Source: an uncultured Paracoccaceae bacterium
GTDB taxonomy: Bacteria; Pseudomonadota; Alphaproteobacteria; Rhodobacterales; Rhodobacteraceae
Length of the DNA: 64,000 nt
Assembly (NCBI GenBank): GCA_905182105.1
Contig: CAJJAR010000002.1
Coordinates: 82,566 to 146,565 of the forward strand
Reading direction: 5' to 3'
Made by a program: the position numbers and the translations under genes. The notes under the pieces are model-generated. The model was given only the letters and a program-made list of their open reading frames with translations. It did not search any database and had not been told where the DNA came from. Of this stretch, positions 1-9,818 are shown one piece after another; the first letter of the stretch is position 1, and each line of letters starts with the position of its first letter.

Positions 1-800
1 TTCCAGACTACTTCGTAAACGCCCAAACGCTTGCACCACTCGACCATGTCAAGATGCAAGCTGCAGCGCAAAAGTGGGTAGACAGCTCGATCTCGAAAAC
101 GATCAATTGCCCCAAAGACATCGATTTTGAATCATTCAAAGATGTATACATGCAGGCATGGGACACAGGCTGCAAAGGCTGTACGACCTATCGCCCGAAT
201 GATGTAACCGGGTCAGTCCTAAGCGTTTCAGAAGCGTCAGATGAAGCGCCGCAGGTAGATCCAGGTGCAGATGTTATTTACATGGCAGAGCCACTGGATC
301 GCCCAGAAGCGCTAGACGGCAACACTTACAAAGTGAAGTGGCCTGACAGCGAGCACGCGATTTATATCACAATCAATGACGTAATCCATGGTGGCCATCG
401 TCGTCCGTTTGAAGTGTTCATCAACTCCAAAAACATGGAGCACTTCGCTTGGACGGTAGCGCTGACACGCATGATTTCTGCGGTTTTCCGTCGTGGTGGC
501 GACGTTTCTTTCGTAGTTGAAGAACTCAAAGCTGTGTTCGACCCACGTGGTGGCGCATGGATGAATGGCAAATATATCCCTTCAATCTTGGCCGCTATTG
601 GTGGGGTCATCGAACAACACCTCGTTGCAACTGGTTTTATCGAAGGTACTGGCATGGGGCTAAAATCAGACCCACAAGCAGAGATCCTGAAAATGGACCA
701 ACCACGGGGTAAAGCATGTTCCAGCTGTGGTGACTATGACTTGCGCATGATTGAGGGTTGTATGACGTGTGGCAGCTGCGGCTTCAGCAAATGTGGCTAA
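1..800 (+). CDS. nrdJ: Adenosylcobalamin-dependent (class II) ribonucleotide reductase, C-terminal part
   Basis: The reading frame is already open at the left edge (first full codon at base 3), so this is the 3' end of a larger gene. Class II reductase makes deoxyribonucleotides in the cytosol with coenzyme B12. The visible part begins PDYFVNAQTLAPLDH and continues through the conserved stretch SISKTINCPKDIDFESF and WDTGCKGCTTYRP, which is typical of the C-terminal third of NrdJ. It ends in a cysteine-rich tail (CSSCGDYD, CMTCGSCGFSKCG) of the kind used for zinc binding or as the swinging dithiol that re-reduces the active site. A strong terminator follows 100 bases downstream. Identity is confident; only the N-terminal catalytic barrel is missing from the window. 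Confidence 0.93.
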   Translation, partial: PDYFVNAQTLAPLDHVKMQAAAQKWVDSSISKTINCPKDIDFESFKDVYMQAWDTGCKGCTTYRPNDVTGSVLSVSEASDEAPQVDPGADVIYMAEPLDRPEALDGNTYKVKWPDSEHAIYITINDVIHGGHRRPFEVFINSKNMEHFAWTVALTRMISAVFRRGGDVSFVVEELKAVFDPRGGAWMNGKYIPSILAAIGGVIEQHLVATGFIEGTGMGLKSDPQAEILKMDQPRGKACSSCGDYDLRMIEGCMTCGSCGFSKCG

Positions 801-895
801 GCGTAACATAGGCGATTGTCAGACACAGCATACCTTATCTTGGGCTCACACCATAACTTTTCCTTAGGCCTCGAATGGTGGAGTAAATTGAATAA

Positions 896-928
896 AAAAG
901 GGACAGTGCTTTCTGCACTGTCCCTTTT
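896..928 (+). terminator. Rho-independent terminator after nrdJ
   Basis: A perfect 10-bp stem GGGACAGTGC / GCACTGTCCC with a five-base loop is preceded by AAAA and followed by TTTT. The symmetry would let it act in both directions, but the gene ending just before it is nrdJ. Confidence 0.85.
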
Positions 929-1269
929 AATTTCAGGTTTAAGAGAGACCTTAGCTCAAGGCTGATGCCACGTCCGAACGCAGAAATATATTACCGTAAT
1001 CGGCTTCATCAGTTGAAAATGGGCGCACTTTGTTGATTTCAATTCAGCGCAGACGCTTTGCCAGCGGCCTCAGGCAGAATGCAAAGGATCTTTTTTTCTT
1101 TCCACATTATTGAATTCTCATACCCTCCCAATTGCCGAACCGAACATTTGGCAATCATCAGGTATTATTAGCAGTTAAAAGAGCCGCGCGATTGGCGGTG
1201 CTCTTCCTGGCAACCATCAGACTCTATTAGGCCGGCAACAGATTGCCTTGGCCAGTGACATATCAAAGA
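929..1269. other. Non-coding interval between nrdJ and hisG
   Basis: About 340 bases between convergent genes. I see no open frame with family resemblance, no RNA gene and no clear repeat. It may hold the hisG terminator, but no convincing hairpin with a T-run was found. Confidence 0.4.
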
Positions 1270-1962
1270 CTATGCTTCGATCCGTCCCAGCAAGGCGTTC
1301 AATGCATTACGCTCTTTCGCATCCAAATCAGCGGTACGACTGCGCCAAAGTGTTGCCTGACTAGCCAGCACCAAACCATCACTGAGAATTTTTAAGTGAT
1401 TGGCTCGCAACGTATCGCCAGTGCTGGTAATGTCTGCAATCGCTTCAGCTGTCTCGTTTGCAACGGTGCCTTCAGTTGCTCCTTGGCTATCAACCAGAGC
1501 ATAGTCAGCGACACCTGCATCACGCAAAAACTCCCGAACCAAACGGTGATATTTTGTTGCCACACGCAAGCGCATACCGTGAATTTCACGGAACGCAGCA
1601 GCGGTAGCATCTAGATCATCCAATGTGTCCACATCGACCCAAGCGTTAGGTACCGCAATAATCAGATCCGCATGGCCAAACCCAAGCTCCGCAACAGACA
1701 CCACTTGATCTTTCCACAGCGGTAATTTGTCATGGATCAAATCGGTTCCGGTCACACCAAGGTGAATACGCCCAGTAGCTAATTCACGCGGAATTTCTCC
1801 AGCTGACAGCAGCACCAGTGAAACGTCATCAATACCTTCAACCTTGCCTGCATATTCGCGATCAGAACCTGTACGGCTCAATGTGATGTCGTGTTTGGCA
1901 AACCAGTCAAAGGTCTTTTCCATCAACCGTCCCTTAGACGGAACACCTAATTTCAAAGTCAT
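1270..1962 (-). CDS. hisG: ATP phosphoribosyltransferase, short catalytic subunit
   Basis: This enzyme catalyses the first step of histidine biosynthesis, ATP plus PRPP to phosphoribosyl-ATP. At 230 residues it is the short HisG(S) form, which lacks the C-terminal regulatory ACT-like domain and needs HisZ to be active. It starts [15 protein letters not shown] and carries the typical LGVTGTDLIHD region and the C-terminal DTLRANHLKIL stretch. Its ATG overlaps the hisZ stop in a TAATG junction, so the two are translationally coupled. The adjacency of hisZ and hisS supports the assignment. Confidence 0.95.
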   Translation of the reverse strand: MTLKLGVPSKGRLMEKTFDWFAKHDITLSRTGSDREYAGKVEGIDDVSLVLLSAGEIPRELATGRIHLGVTGTDLIHDKLPLWKDQVVSVAELGFGHADLIIAVPNAWVDVDTLDDLDATAAAFREIHGMRLRVATKYHRLVREFLRDAGVADYALVDSQGATEGTVANETAEAIADITSTGDTLRANHLKILSDGLVLASQATLWRSRTADLDAKERNALNALLGRIEA

Positions 1963-3035
1963 TATGAACCCTCCAGTTCGACGATCAAACCAGGCCGCAA
2001 GACAGCTCCAACCGCAGGAATCTCAACGCCATTTCCCAACCGTCTGGTCAAAGCATCATATCGCCCACCACTGGCCAACGCCGGTAGATCAGCGCGTCCA
2101 TTCACATAGAACCCAAAAACAAATCCGTCGTAGTATTCCATCGAAGTTCGACCATAGTTTGCTTCAAAGGACAATGCATCAACATCAACACCACGTTGGC
2201 TCAGTGCCTCGCTGCGAGCTTGCAATCCTTCAACAGCTTGACTGATTGCCGGCATGTCCACGGCCAAGTCACGTAGTTGTTCAAGCGCGAAGGGGATTGT
2301 TTCACGCACATTCAACAATGCATCGATGACATCCATCTCGTTGGCGCTGATAGGATCAGTCTTGGCATCTTCGTGCAACGCAGCAACACGCGCACTGATC
2401 TCAGATCGCGTACGTTTGCCAACGACAGCTCCAATATTTTGGAATGGATCATTGTCGGCCAACAATGCAATACGGCTTTCCGGCACAGCTGAACGATCAG
2501 AAAATCGGTCCAGCAGAGCGCGAAATCTGCGTGGTCGCCAGACATGACGGATAAGTGCCAATTTGCGGCGCTCACTGGTTTTCAAACCCCGAACAGCGGC
2601 CATTAGGATCCCGATGTCTCCCGTAGAAGCCCGCACATCCAGATGTGACACCGCATCCGATACCAGCGCAAAAACCTCTGCATCTGTGGCTGCTGGATTG
2701 CTTCGATCAAAAACCTCGTAGCCAACCTGAAGAAATTCACTCGCTCTATCTAAATCATCGTCTTGGCGGCGGAAAACTTCACCAGCGTAGGTGTACCGTG
2801 CTGGTTCCGCCCCGTCAGCCATATGCATTTGGACAACTGGAACGGTAAAGTCAGGGCGCAACATCTGCTCACCCCGCAGAGCATCGTTGGTCATGTAGGC
2901 GCGTGCACGGATATCTTCGCCGTAAAGGTCTAGTAACGTCTCAGCTGGCTGTAGAACAGGGGGTTCCACAACGACAGCGCCAGCCACTTCAAAATTTGCG
3001 CGCAACGCTAGTGCGCGATTACGTGCTTCAGTCAT
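1962..3035 (-). CDS. hisZ: ATP phosphoribosyltransferase regulatory subunit
   Basis: HisZ is a catalytically dead paralogue of histidyl-tRNA synthetase that forms a hetero-oligomer with short HisG and mediates histidine feedback. The 357-residue protein keeps the class II synthetase-like core ([57 protein letters not shown]) but is about 140 residues shorter than the HisS next to it. It overlaps hisS by 8 bases upstream and hisG by one base downstream, giving a compact hisS-hisZ-hisG operon. Confidence 0.93.
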   Translation of the reverse strand: MTEARNRALALRANFEVAGAVVVEPPVLQPAETLLDLYGEDIRARAYMTNDALRGEQMLRPDFTVPVVQMHMADGAEPARYTYAGEVFRRQDDDLDRASEFLQVGYEVFDRSNPAATDAEVFALVSDAVSHLDVRASTGDIGILMAAVRGLKTSERRKLALIRHVWRPRRFRALLDRFSDRSAVPESRIALLADNDPFQNIGAVVGKRTRSEISARVAALHEDAKTDPISANEMDVIDALLNVRETIPFALEQLRDLAVDMPAISQAVEGLQARSEALSQRGVDVDALSFEANYGRTSMEYYDGFVFGFYVNGRADLPALASGGRYDALTRRLGNGVEIPAVGAVLRPGLIVELEGS

Positions 3036-4533
3036 TGTTCAAAATCTCTTGAACTTTGGCCACCAACTGATCGCGGGGTACTTCATATTGACTGGGCAAG
3101 CCTTTCCATTCTTCAAGGCTCGCCGTCTCGGCAATCTTTGCGCCAAGAACAAGGTCTTTGATCTGGATCACGTCTCGCTCTTTTTCATCACCACCTTCGA
3201 TCACCGCAATCGGTGACAATCGCTTATCAGCATACTTTAACTGGTTGCCAAAATTCTTTGGATTGCCAAGGTACACTTCGGCCCGAATTCCCGCCTGACG
3301 CAATTCAGTTACCATCGCTTGATAATCCGCCATGCGGTCACGATCCATAACAGTCACAACAACTGGGCCAACAATTTCAGCTTCCATGCGCCCTTTGGCC
3401 TGAAGTGCAGCAAGGAGGCGATCGACGCCAATGGATACGCCGGTTGCTGGAACTTCTTGGCCAGTGAAGCGCTTTACGAGGTCATCGTAACGACCACCTC
3501 CAGCGACGGAGCCAAAGTTGCGCTTACGCCCCTTCTCGTCCAAGATCTCGAATGTCAGCTCTGCTTCGTAGACGGGGCCCGTGTAATAGCCAAGGCCGCG
3601 CACAACTGATGGATCAATCTCGATACGATCAGGGCCATATCCGCCAGCAGACAGCAGGTCCTCAATTGTTTTCAGTTCCTTCACACCTGCAACGCCAGTT
3701 TCGGAGCCTTGAACCAATTCGCTCAACCGTGCGAGCGTTTCAGCACCAGTGTCACGTTTTGCCTGCATGAACCCCATCACGATATCTGCCTGCGCATCAG
3801 TGAGGCCAGCACCATCGGTATAATCACCACTGTCGTCTTTACGGCCTTTACCCAACAATGCGCGGACGCCTTCCAAACCAAGGCGGTCAAGCTTATCAAT
3901 CGCGCGCAATACGATGCCACGTTCAGATGCGAACTTATCGGGGTTATTTGGATCAAGAACACCAGCAACCTCCATAACACCGTTAAGAACTTTGCGGTTG
4001 TTCACACGAACAACATAATCACCACGCGGAATTCCGACGCCTTCTAAAGTGTCAGACAACATAGCACAAATCTCTGCATCAGCAGCCATAGACGCAGATC
4101 CAACAGTGTCCGCGTCACATTGATAGAACTGGCGAAAACGACCTGGCCCCGGTTTTTCATTACGCCAAACAGGCCCCATCGCGTAACGGCGATAAGGGTT
4201 TGGCAGCTCATTGCGATGCTCTGCATAAACACGAGCCAAAGGCGCTGTCATGTCATAACGAAGTGCCAACCAGTCACCTGGTTTGTCACCCTCGTTGTCT
4301 TCCTGCCATGCGAATACACCCTCATTTGGGCGATCGACATCTGGCAAGAACTTTCCAAGTGCTTCGACCGTCTCAACAGCGCTGGTTTCCAAAACATCAA
4401 AACCATATCGATGATACACATCCGCAATCGCTTTTAGCATCTCGCCACGCTGGGTGACTTCGTTACCGAAATAGTCGCGGAAACCTTTGGGCGCTTCGGC
4501 CTTTGGGCGTTGTGGTTTTTTTGGCTTGGCCAT
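3028..4533 (-). CDS. hisS: Histidyl-tRNA synthetase
   Basis: Class II aminoacyl-tRNA synthetase that charges tRNA-His in the cytosol. The 501 residues contain [15 protein letters not shown] near the N-terminus, the motif 2 region [17 protein letters not shown] followed by [21 protein letters not shown], the histidine-binding [11 protein letters not shown], motif 3 [10 protein letters not shown], and a C-terminal anticodon-binding domain from about residue 395. It is longer than the roughly 420-residue E. coli type and resembles the longer alphaproteobacterial form. It is the first gene of the operon with hisZ and hisG. Hairpins in its leader are listed separately. Confidence 0.95.
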   Translation of the reverse strand: MAKPKKPQRPKAEAPKGFRDYFGNEVTQRGEMLKAIADVYHRYGFDVLETSAVETVEALGKFLPDVDRPNEGVFAWQEDNEGDKPGDWLALRYDMTAPLARVYAEHRNELPNPYRRYAMGPVWRNEKPGPGRFRQFYQCDADTVGSASMAADAEICAMLSDTLEGVGIPRGDYVVRVNNRKVLNGVMEVAGVLDPNNPDKFASERGIVLRAIDKLDRLGLEGVRALLGKGRKDDSGDYTDGAGLTDAQADIVMGFMQAKRDTGAETLARLSELVQGSETGVAGVKELKTIEDLLSAGGYGPDRIEIDPSVVRGLGYYTGPVYEAELTFEILDEKGRKRNFGSVAGGGRYDDLVKRFTGQEVPATGVSIGVDRLLAALQAKGRMEAEIVGPVVVTVMDRDRMADYQAMVTELRQAGIRAEVYLGNPKNFGNQLKYADKRLSPIAVIEGGDEKERDVIQIKDLVLGAKIAETASLEEWKGLPSQYEVPRDQLVAKVQEILNND

Positions 4534-4547
4534 TGTCTGTTCCTTTA

Positions 4548-4584
4548 GGGCGAAGCCCGTTGAATAAGGCTCGGGCAGGCCTTA
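4548..4584 (-). promoter_or_regulatory. Hairpins in the hisS leader
   Basis: On the minus strand, just upstream of the hisS ribosome binding site (AAAGGA), there is a small hairpin (GGGC, TTC, GCCC). Upstream of it is a second hairpin with TAAGGC / GCCTTA arms whose loop holds TGCCCGA. The GCCCG of that loop can also pair with the CGGGC of the first hairpin, so two mutually exclusive folds are possible. A regulatory role is inferred only from pairing potential. Confidence 0.3.
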
Positions 4585-4699
4585 CCCGATGGGGGCAAAA
4601 GGGGCAAGGTTTCTACGTCTTCAGGTGATAGGTAACCATTGTGAACATCATACGAAATAGGTTAGTCCAAACGAAGAAACGCGGCCAAAGGAATGTGAC

Positions 4700-4894
4700 A
4701 TGGAAAAGTTAGAAGAAGACATTGCACACCTGACGCGCACCGTCGAAGACCTATCTGACATTGTAGCAAAGCAAGAAGGCGAAATTGCTGACCTAACCCG
4801 TAAGGTGTTTATGTTAATGCAGCGCGAAGGTGAGCGTGAAAACAGTCAAGGTGGCGGTATTGTCATCGGTGATGAGCGCCCACCACATTACTAA
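4700..4894 (+). CDS. slyX: SlyX family protein
   Basis: A 64-residue protein with the SlyX layout: a heptad-rich predicted coiled coil over most of its length (LEEDIAHLTRTVEDLSDIVAKQ), then a short hydrophilic linker and the conserved C-terminal RPPHY. Function is unknown; E. coli slyX lies next to slyD. A good ribosome binding site (AAAGGA) sits seven bases before the ATG. It is divergent from hisS and convergent with the broken lipoprotein gene. Confidence 0.85.
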   Translation: MEKLEEDIAHLTRTVEDLSDIVAKQEGEIADLTRKVFMLMQREGERENSQGGGIVIGDERPPHY

Positions 4895-4902
4895 CTTAGC
4901 AA

Positions 4903-4921
4903 AAGACGCTTAAGGCGTCTT
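4903..4921 (+). terminator. Possible terminator after slyX
   Basis: A perfect 7-bp stem AAGACGC / GCGTCTT with a five-base loop begins nine bases after the slyX stop. The run of T after it is poor, so termination strength is doubtful. It overlaps the decayed 3' end of the lipoprotein pseudogene on the other strand. Confidence 0.4.
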
Positions 4922-6047
4922 GATTACTGCAGCGGCGACAATACCATCATGCAATAGAATTGTTGGCCCAACGTGCGTTGTCTGAGAATTTTTCATAAGT
5001 ACTGATAAACACTGTATTATGCTCAAGCGTTTTCAATTTTGCACCGCATGGTTTGTTTTTTCCAACCTTACATACGGAAGACTTAACTTTCTAATATGCT
5101 TTGTCAGCTGTCGAGTACGGGTATAGTTTGCTTGCTCGGCCGTAGCGCAATTGCTCATGCACTTCTGGTGAACCAAACAATGCGAGCGCTGCAGTAAACT
5201 GGCGTGGGCACCTATCTTTGAAACCTGTTATGTAGAACGTTCGCGGACCTGTTGTATCAGGGGAGCTATTATACAACTTATATCCACGGCCCGATGCGGG
5301 TGCTTTGCCTAAACGACGACCCAAATCCTCTTGTCCCTTAGCATCACAAACACTGGCGACTTCTCCCATAGGGCAAAGTTGTCCCAAAACTAACATCCTG
5401 AGCATCCGACCCTTTGCGAGCTATTTCCCTTGAACTACTTCCAAAAAACTGAGTTTCTTTTTCGGCTCTGCCAAAGCAGTCGTCTCAGCTTCTTCGGGTA
5501 GAATTTTTTGAAGCGACGCGGTTCTGAAATTTTTATCTGGAGTTTCATCCTTAAAAATTTTCAACAGTTTAAAAAGCGCGCGACGTTTCTGAGGTTCCAC
5601 AGACTCTTCTGTCGTCACTTCGGTCAGTTCAGACGAGGGTCCGGTAGTCTCTAAAGTTTCAATTTCGCTTTTATTTTCTGAGATGCCAGCCGAAGAACTT
5701 TCTGCGGCAGCGCGTTATAGCCACCCTCTGACACCGGATGGTTTTTCCTCTTCAACCACAGAAACAATTGCAGCCTCGATGGAGTCGTCTTCAACGTTCG
5801 TTTCGCCTTCAATACCTGAAGGGGGTCCATCGTCGGTGTCTACATTTGTAATCTCAGTCTCGGACTCTCGCTTTAAGATACGCGCCAACACGCCAATTCG
5901 TGGAGCTTCATCTTCTGGATCAGGCAAGATACTTGCTTCGGAAACATCGTCAGCCAGCTCAATATCTTCGATCTATTCAAAATTAGACAGTGGATCACCA
6001 CAGGCAGCCAAAGAAAATATCGTCAACAAGATAACAGAATTACGCAC
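4910..6047 (-). pseudogene. Decayed lipoprotein gene with four in-frame stops and one frameshift
   Basis: Read from the GTG at 6047, the minus strand gives a lipoprotein signal (VRNSVILLTIFSLAAC, lipobox LAAC). It then runs in one uninterrupted register for about 360 codons, broken only by TAG at 5973-5975, TAA at 5715-5717, TAG at 5421-5423 and TAG at 5091-5093. Near 4957-4963 a single-base shift is needed to continue from FSDNARWAN into ILLHDG, ending at a TAA at 4910. A stop just upstream excludes an earlier start. The C-terminal half (ITGFKDRCPRQFTAALALFG, HEQLRYG, PCGAKLKTLEHNTVFIS) resembles a lipoprotein family I recall from many Rhodobacteraceae; its function is unknown. The gene lies 100 bases downstream of dnaE on the same strand. 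Amino-acid sense is well kept between the stops, so the decay looks recent. Confidence 0.85.
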
Positions 6048-6149
6048 GCGAAGGCCTCACCATCAGGGTTAACGGTTTTCTAACGCACCAGGACAAGGGC
6101 TGCCCACCGTGGCCATGGTTGGTTTTGGAATATCTAAGCCGATTGCGTC

Positions 6150-9100
6150 TTATAGGTCCTCGACTTCCATAACGCCTATAAGTGACTTAATGGCCCCTTT
6201 TATCTGCGGCGTGACTGGAAAATCTTGCCCAAGATCAATCTCGACTTCTCCTGGTAAACTTGAGTCCATCAAGCAAAATTGGACAGGTCCACGCCCCAAG
6301 TTCTGAGCAGCTTTAACTGCACCCTCAAGAACAGAAGCGACCGCTGAAACCGCTTCGATGTCTTCAATAAAGATTTTGAGACCTATCCCACCAACATCAG
6401 CAACAACTGTATCAATTGGCGCAATAGAACGGCCCAGTAGCTTCAGCTGATCGCTTTCTAGCGACGCCTCAACCGTAACAATAACCTTGGTACCTGTGAC
6501 CAAATGATCTTGCGCTTTTTCCAGCGTATCCGAGAAAATAGTGATCTCATACCCGCCCGTAGTGTCCGACAGTTGGGCAAATGCAAACCGATTGCCACGT
6601 GCAGATTTACGGATTTGCACGCTCGCAACAACGCCAGCCAATTTAGCAACGTGAGCGCCACGTTCGGCACGTTCATGGACCTGATCTAACGTTTTTATGT
6701 CTTTGCGTTTCAACGCGGCCATATAGTCATCGAGTGGATGACCAGACAGGTAAAATCCAACGGCTTTAAACTCTTCGCTTAGACGTTCAGCCGGCAACCA
6801 ATCATCCATTGGCACGATCCGAGGTTCAGGTAGATCATCACCGGCCTCCCCAAACAAAGAAACCTGATTGCTACCTTTTTGTTCGTGAATCGCTGCCGAA
6901 TATCCAACCAACCCATCCAGCGCATCAAAAACACGCTGACGGTTTGGATCGAGTTGGTCAAACGCGCCAGAACGCGCAAGCATCTCAAGCGGACGCTTAC
7001 CGACCCGCTTCATGTCCACGCGACGCGCCAGATCGAACAGAGTCGAAAATGGGCGCTCGACACCTTCAACCATGCGCCCTTCAGTGATAAGTTTCATGGC
7101 CTCAACGCCAACGTTTTTCAACGCGCCCAGCGCATAGACCAGAGCACCTTCGACAACTTTAAAAGTAGCGTCCGAACGATTTACGCACGGCGGAATCCAA
7201 GGCAAATCAAGACGCTTACGCACCTCTTCGAAATACACACCCAGTTTGTCGGTGAGGTGGATATCGCAATTCATCACACCGGCCATAAACTCAACTGGGT
7301 GGTTCGCCTTCAGCCAAGCCGTTTGATAGCTGACAACGGCATAGGCAGCGGCGTGTGATTTGTTAAAGCCGTAGTTCGCAAACTTCTCAAGAAGGTCAAA
7401 AACCTCAGAGGCTTTCTTTTTTTCAACGCCGTTTTCTTGTGCCCCTTTTTCAAATTTGGGCCGTTCTTTCGCCATTTCTTCAGCGATCTTTTTACCCATC
7501 GCACGGCGCAAAAGGTCAGCACCACCAAGCGAGTAACCCGCCATGACCTGCGCAATTTGCATAACCTGTTCTTGGTAAACGATGATCCCTTGGGTTTCTT
7601 TCAAAATATGATCAATCAATGGGTGTACAGATTCCAGTTCCTTCTGCCCATTTTTCACTTCGCAATAAGTTGGAATATTCTCCATCGGACCTGGACGATA
7701 AAGCGCCACCAAGGCCACGATGTCTTCGATACACGTCGGCTTCATCCGTTTCAGGGCATCCATCATGCCGCTGGATTCCACCTGAAACACAGCCACAGTT
7801 TTCGCGCTGGCGTATAGTTTATAGGACGCTTCATCATCCAACGGGATCGTTGCAATATCGTCGATCAAACCCTGAGGAGGTTCAAACAATTCAGAGCCAT
7901 CCGCAGAGATGTGTAAATGGCGACCAGACGCTTTGATTTGATCAACAGCATTCTGAATGACTGTTAGGGTCTTCAGACCCAAAAAATCGAACTTGACCAA
8001 TCCTGCTTGCTCAACCCATTTCATATTGAACTGCGTTGCAGGCATATCCGAGCGCGGATCTTGGTAAAGAGGGACCAATTGGTCTAGTGGACGGTCTCCA
8101 ATAACAACGCCCGCAGCGTGGGTTGAAGCGTTGCGAAGCAGGCCTTCAACTTGTTGACCATAGTCAAGCAAGCGTGCCACGACTTCTTCGTTCTTTGCCT
8201 CTTCACGTAAGCGCGGTTCGTCTGCCATCGCCTTTTCGATCGAAACGGGTTTAACCCCTTCAACAGGGATCAATTTAGATAGACGATCCACTTGCCCATA
8301 AGGCATCTGCAAAACACGGCCAATATCACGCACGGCAGCCTTAGATAGAAGCCCACCGAAAGTGATGATTTGCCCAACCTTATCACGGCCGTACTTTCCC
8401 TGAACGTAGCGAATAACTTCCTCACGACGGTCCATGCAAAAGTCGATATCGAAGTCAGGCATGGACACACGTTCAGGGTTCAGGAACCGCTCAAATAGCA
8501 ATTGATAGCGCAGTGGATCAAGATCAGTGATCAACAACGCATAAGCAACCAACGACCCAGCACCAGAACCACGACCCGGTCCAACTGGGATGCCTTCGTC
8601 TTTGGCCCATTTGATAAAGTCAGCAACGATCAGAAAGTAACCGGGGAAACCCATCCCCTCAATGATCTTTAGCTCAAAATCAAGTCGAGCCTCGTATTCC
8701 GAAACCTCAACCGCATGAGGGATAATGGACAACCGATAGCGCAAACCTTCTTCAGCTTGACGGCGCAATTCTGCGATCTCGTCATCCGCAAATTTGGGAA
8801 GAATAGGATCACGGCGATATGTCTGGAAGGCGCAGCGCTTAGCGATCTCAACAGTGTTCTCGATTGCCTCTGGAAGATCAGCAAACAGGGTCACCATTTC
8901 AGCCTGAGACTTAAAATAGTGCTGAGGTGTTAGGCGACGGCGCCCTTCTTGTTGATCGACATAAGCGCCATCAGCAATGCAAATTAACGCATCATGAGCT
9001 TCGTACATCTTAGATGCTGGAAAATATACGTCATTGGTGGCGACCATTGGCAAACCCATCGCATATGCCATTTCAACAAATGGACGTTCTGTTAAACGCT

Positions 9101-9668
9101 CTGCCTCTGGTAAACCGCCATCAACAGGGTGGCGCTGCAGCTCAACATAAAGACAATCACCGAAAATACTGGCAAGACGATCCATCAATGCTTGAGCTGC
9201 TGGCTTTTGACCCGCTTGCAAGAGTTGCCCAACGGGGCCTGTCGATCCGCCCGTCAAGCAGATTATGCCAGCGCCGTATTGGGCCAATTCATCCACTGTA
9301 ACTTGGGGCAATTGGTCGTGGTTGTCGATATAAAGGCACGAATTCAACTTCATCAGGTTTTCGTAACCTGTCTCTGTCTGGGCTAGTAAAACCACAGCTG
9401 CGGGCGCACGCGCTTTTTCGCCCGGCCGACTTTCAACATAAGTAACATCGACCTGACAGCCCACGATCGGTTGAATGCCAGCATCCGACATTCCAACCGA
9501 ATATTCCAACGCCGCAAACATGTTGTTTTTATCAGTCAATGCCATTGCTGGCATCTTATTGTCAGCACAAAGCGCAGGTAGCTTTTTAACACGCAATGCA
9601 CCCTCAAGTAATGAATACTCCGAATGGGTGCGCAGGTGGATGAATCGGGGGTTATTTGTCATTTCCAT
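6150..9668 (-). CDS. dnaE: DNA polymerase III subunit alpha
   Basis: Replicative polymerase catalytic subunit, 1172 residues, the usual length for alphaproteobacterial DnaE. The N-terminal PHP domain is present (FIHLRTHSEYSLLEGA). The polymerase core shows GPGRGSGAGSL and, near residue 410, the catalytic PDFDIDFCMDRR. It continues with NASTHAAGVVIG, FDFLGLKTLTVI and MKRMKPTCIEDIVALVALYRPGP, then the fingers, the tandem helix-hairpin-helix region and a C-terminal OB-fold (RKSARGNRFAFAQLSDTTGGYEI). Two ATG codons lie at the start, two codons apart, and neither has a strong ribosome binding site. It is divergent from xdhA. Confidence 0.97.
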   Translation of the reverse strand: MEMTNNPRFIHLRTHSEYSLLEGALRVKKLPALCADNKMPAMALTDKNNMFAALEYSVGMSDAGIQPIVGCQVDVTYVESRPGEKARAPAAVVLLAQTETGYENLMKLNSCLYIDNHDQLPQVTVDELAQYGAGIICLTGGSTGPVGQLLQAGQKPAAQALMDRLASIFGDCLYVELQRHPVDGGLPEAERLTERPFVEMAYAMGLPMVATNDVYFPASKMYEAHDALICIADGAYVDQQEGRRRLTPQHYFKSQAEMVTLFADLPEAIENTVEIAKRCAFQTYRRDPILPKFADDEIAELRRQAEEGLRYRLSIIPHAVEVSEYEARLDFELKIIEGMGFPGYFLIVADFIKWAKDEGIPVGPGRGSGAGSLVAYALLITDLDPLRYQLLFERFLNPERVSMPDFDIDFCMDRREEVIRYVQGKYGRDKVGQIITFGGLLSKAAVRDIGRVLQMPYGQVDRLSKLIPVEGVKPVSIEKAMADEPRLREEAKNEEVVARLLDYGQQVEGLLRNASTHAAGVVIGDRPLDQLVPLYQDPRSDMPATQFNMKWVEQAGLVKFDFLGLKTLTVIQNAVDQIKASGRHLHISADGSELFEPPQGLIDDIATIPLDDEASYKLYASAKTVAVFQVESSGMMDALKRMKPTCIEDIVALVALYRPGPMENIPTYCEVKNGQKELESVHPLIDHILKETQGIIVYQEQVMQIAQVMAGYSLGGADLLRRAMGKKIAEEMAKERPKFEKGAQENGVEKKKASEVFDLLEKFANYGFNKSHAAAYAVVSYQTAWLKANHPVEFMAGVMNCDIHLTDKLGVYFEEVRKRLDLPWIPPCVNRSDATFKVVEGALVYALGALKNVGVEAMKLITEGRMVEGVERPFSTLFDLARRVDMKRVGKRPLEMLARSGAFDQLDPNRQRVFDALDGLVGYSAAIHEQKGSNQVSLFGEAGDDLPEPRIVPMDDWLPAERLSEEFKAVGFYLSGHPLDDYMAALKRKDIKTLDQVHERAERGAHVAKLAGVVASVQIRKSARGNRFAFAQLSDTTGGYEITIFSDTLEKAQDHLVTGTKVIVTVEASLESDQLKLLGRSIAPIDTVVADVGGIGLKIFIEDIEAVSAVASVLEGAVKAAQNLGRGPVQFCLMDSSLPGEVEIDLGQDFPVTPQIKGAIKSLIGVMEVEDL

Positions 9669-9818
9669 AACTTACGGCGAACTCACAAATGTTGCCACAA
9701 GGACTTGCCAAAAAGTCCGCCAATTGCAAAACTAAAACCATCACGCTCGCGCCAACGTCTATGCCACATCGACGACGCGCAACATTTGGGCTTTTGGTAG
9801 GGTGGCGGGTTACAATAT

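Noticed and set aside
5683..6072. A 129-codon plus-strand frame rich in serine and threonine
   Set aside because: It is the antisense of the decayed lipoprotein gene; the minus strand carries the signal peptide and conserved segments.
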